Below are positions 54,150 through 56,038 of a stretch of 56,038 bases of DNA, piece after piece. The stretch comes from Chara braunii (taxonomy: Eukaryota; Streptophyta; Charophyceae; Charales; Characeae). How positions within the stretch are numbered: the first letter of the stretch is position 1; the number at the start of each line of letters is the position of its first letter. Made by a program: the position numbers and the translations under genes. The DNA is taken from assembly GCA_003427395.1 (NCBI GenBank), contig BFEA01000013.1, positions 3,895,832-3,951,869 of the forward strand. Reading direction: 5' to 3'. The notes under the pieces are model-generated. The model was not told where the DNA came from. It saw only the letters and a list, made by a program, of their open reading frames with translations, and made no database searches.

Positions 54150-55559
54150 AATCCGAAGTATAACGGCCAACAGCTGGCCATGAACCTGGCCACAAATGAG
54201 GATCCTAGGCCTAGAAATAGAGTGTATAGCCGTTTGACACTTGTCACAGCAAAAAAAAAGAAAAAGAGAAAAAAAAAAAAAAGGAGAGAAAATGAAAGGA
54301 GAATGAGACAAAACGGAAGAAATGGGTGGAGGAAAATATGTCGGCCCATTGGGACTGCTGCAGTAGGGACTGGCAGGTCCCAATGATGGCCTCACCTCTC
54401 CTAGATCCAAGGAGGGCATCCCGGATTGCAGAGATATGGCCCTTGGGGCCATATCGCCACAATAGCTGAATTAAAAAAGGCAAAAATGAGAGAAAATGCA
54501 AAAAGAAAAAGACCGGTTTTCTTTTGGGCCATGGATCTGAGATCTGATCTCATGGTGGCGAGGGAATTGCCGTTTTTTGTGGACCAGCTTAAAACGGCTA
54601 GCTTCGGAAAGAGGTGGCAGCCCAAAATGGAAAGAAACAAAAGAGGGAAAGAGACGGAACTGTGCATTTGGCCCAAAATGAGAGCCAGATGCACCAAAAA
54701 TTAAAAAATTGAGCTTATAGGCTCAAAATTGAAGCAAGGACCACCATGGGGTAACTCGGAATAATGGGGGTCTTGGATTTTAGCCTGATCCAAGGCTGAA
54801 AATGTGCTGCCACATGAAAAAATGCTCCGGCCTACCCAAGGGAGGCCGAAACTTGAAGAAATCGAGAAAAGACCCACTAGGTCTTTTTCTCTTAAGTGGG
54901 CTACCCCTTGGACCTTGGACTCAAGGGGGTAGCATTTTTCAAGAGGTTAGAGGCTGAAAAAAAGCCAAAGGGGCAGGCCGAGTTGGTACCAACCACTTGG
55001 ACTGCATGAACCTGGCCAAAAAGAGACCCAGGTGCCCTCGGAGAGGCATAGTGGTGAAAATTGGCCTTGGGGGTACCTCGGTTCACTATGGGGCACATGG
55101 AGGGGCCCATGGGTTGGCCGTACTGCTATTCCCAGCCTACATACGCTGAGGATTCAGTCTGCCACATTCACATTTGCATGAGGAGTGCCCATGCTGCCTG
55201 AATGAGCCCGTGAGAGCTCTACACTCGCTTGGAGAGAGTGGAGGGGAACCCCTGCCAGTTTAAGAGTCTAGAGGAGACTAAGAGCTAGGGAGGAGAACTC
55301 TAGAGGCTGGTGGTAGTGTGGGAAGTGATCCGCCATAGTCCCAGGCTAGTGTGGAAGAAGGCAAGGCTAAGAGGAGTCCCATTAGCTTTCCTAGAGGGAG
55401 GACTCCATAGCCATAGTGATAGGAGTTTGTGGCAACTTGGGGGGAGGAGAGAAAGGAAGGAGAAGGGCTTGGAGGGGAAGGAAATCATAGCCAAGTAGGG
55501 GAAGAGCTTCATCAAGAGTTGAGACATCAACCCCAAGACTGAGGAAGGGTGAGTGGATA
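54150..55559 (+). other. Copy D, region between modules and TTC tract
   Basis: Non-coding. Shares ordered blocks with copy C (minus): 'ttggtaccaaccac', 'gggggtacctcggttcac' and 'gaagagcttcatcaag'. Contains cgccatagt and ccatagccatag phrases. Confidence 0.6.
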
Positions 55560-55795
55560 AATGTTTCTCCTCCTCCTCCTCCTTCTTCTTCTTCTTCTTC
55601 TTCTTTTTCTTTTTCTTTTTCTTTTTCTTCTTCCTCTCCTTCTTCTTCTTCTCCTTCTTCATCTTCTCCTTCATCTTCTTCTTTTTCTTCTTCTCCTCCT
55701 CCTTCTTCCTCTTCTTCTAATCCTTCCTCCTCTTCTTCCTCTCCTCCTCCCCTTCTTCTTCTTCCCCCCCTCCTTCTTCCTCTCTCTCCATTCTC
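55560..55795 (+). repeat. TTC/CTC microsatellite of copy D
   Basis: About 235 bp of TTC, TTTTTC and TCC units; the Glu-rich minus reading (within 55391-55948) is low complexity. Confidence 0.92.
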
Positions 55796-55849
55796 CATGG
55801 ATGTCTTCCAAGGATTAGGATAGCTAGTAGGGGACTCTTTGGCTACCAA

Positions 55850-56038
55850 TAGGCTCTCCATTGTCCATTTTTCCACTCCTATGTAAATTGCAACTTTTCC
55901 CCTTGTGTGTGTGAGCTCAAATGTGTTGTTCCCTCTCCTTCTCTCCATGTTTCACTTGATTCTTCACTTGGGAGTAAATCGCTACTTCAATCTTGGTGTA
56001 ATATAGTGTTTTGGTAGTGTAGAGTGCTTGCATTGTCC
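55850..56038 (+). repeat. Start of the satellite array in copy D
   Basis: 'ccattgtccatttttccac', 'gtgtgagctcaaatgtgttg', 'ttcttcacttgggagtaaat', 'cgctacttcaatcttggtg' and a final 'gcattgtcc' match, in order, the reverse of the units at 25.4-35.4 kb. The array continues beyond the window. Confidence 0.75.

Larger units (their letters stand above)
51199..56038 (+). mobile_element. Composite non-coding element, copy D
   Basis: Begins TGTCGGGACTAGTGGGTCCT directly at the break in the E6 LTR. TGTCGGG is a common start of plant gypsy LTRs, so D may be or begin with an LTR. Two hairpin modules (51830-52250, 53430-54150), a tandem block, the 'gtcacttgg' block (52850-53430), a TTC tract and the satellite start follow. 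No gene. It runs past the window end. Confidence 0.65.

Overview
The window is repeat-dense nuclear DNA of a eukaryote, most likely a green-lineage (streptophyte) genome. The evidence is Ty3/gypsy chromovirus-type polyproteins, long LTRs of about 0.9-1 kb with TG...CA ends, primer-binding sites complementary to initiator-Met tRNA (TGGTATCAGAG type), long CT/GA and TTC microsatellites, and no intact cellular gene. A charophyte such as Chara is my best guess; it rests on remembered resemblance of the reverse transcriptase and gag sequences and was not checked. I see no convincing host gene; one short exon-like stretch near 16.2 kb is the only candidate.

Layout. 1-1350: diverged repeat and nothing recognisable. 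1350-7430: copy A of a non-coding composite element made of hairpin-rich modules, then a TTC tract, then a minisatellite array of about 91 bp. 7.4-9.4 kb: CTG-rich stretch, three adjacent hairpins, an 18-bp tandem, a 53/159-bp minisatellite, a CT tract and a second copy of the window-start repeat. 9.43-about 15 kb (minus strand): gypsy element E1, with gag, protease, RT and RNase H but no integrase. 15-20 kb: microsatellites, an assembly gap and undefined repeats. 20.4-25.39 kb (plus): gypsy element E2, with an LTR bearing W-box repeats and a TATA box, a leader with a second W-box cluster, gag, protease and a truncated RT.

25.39-35.4 kb: a satellite array of about 170 bp, split by LTR element E3 (27429-34164, 4-bp aaat target duplication, both LTRs present). 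E3 has lost its zinc knuckle, protease and RT. The array then joins copy C (minus) of the composite element (35.4-36.4 kb). 36.4-37.8 kb: a duplicated palindrome and a 521-bp gap. 37.77-42.67 kb (plus): E5, a decayed gypsy element related to E2. 42.67-51.20 kb (minus): E6, the most complete element, sitting inside the E5 integrase region. Its 5' LTR is interrupted at 51198/51199 by copy D of the composite element, which runs off the end of the window.

The main biological candidate for a second look is the composite element. Copies A, C and D share one order (structured region, TTC tract, minisatellite start), and A and D carry several perfect hairpins, some of whose stems differ between copies by compensating base changes. 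The main technical finding is a 38-bp Nextera junction adaptor at 53703-53740 with an exact 170-bp duplication on both sides: the assembly is wrong there. The retroelement genes are broken by stops and frameshifts. Where the original residue can be inferred from a sister element, the stops are mostly CAG/CAA to TAG/TAA, TGG to TGA/TAG and CGA to TGA, as expected from deamination of methylated cytosine in silenced copies.
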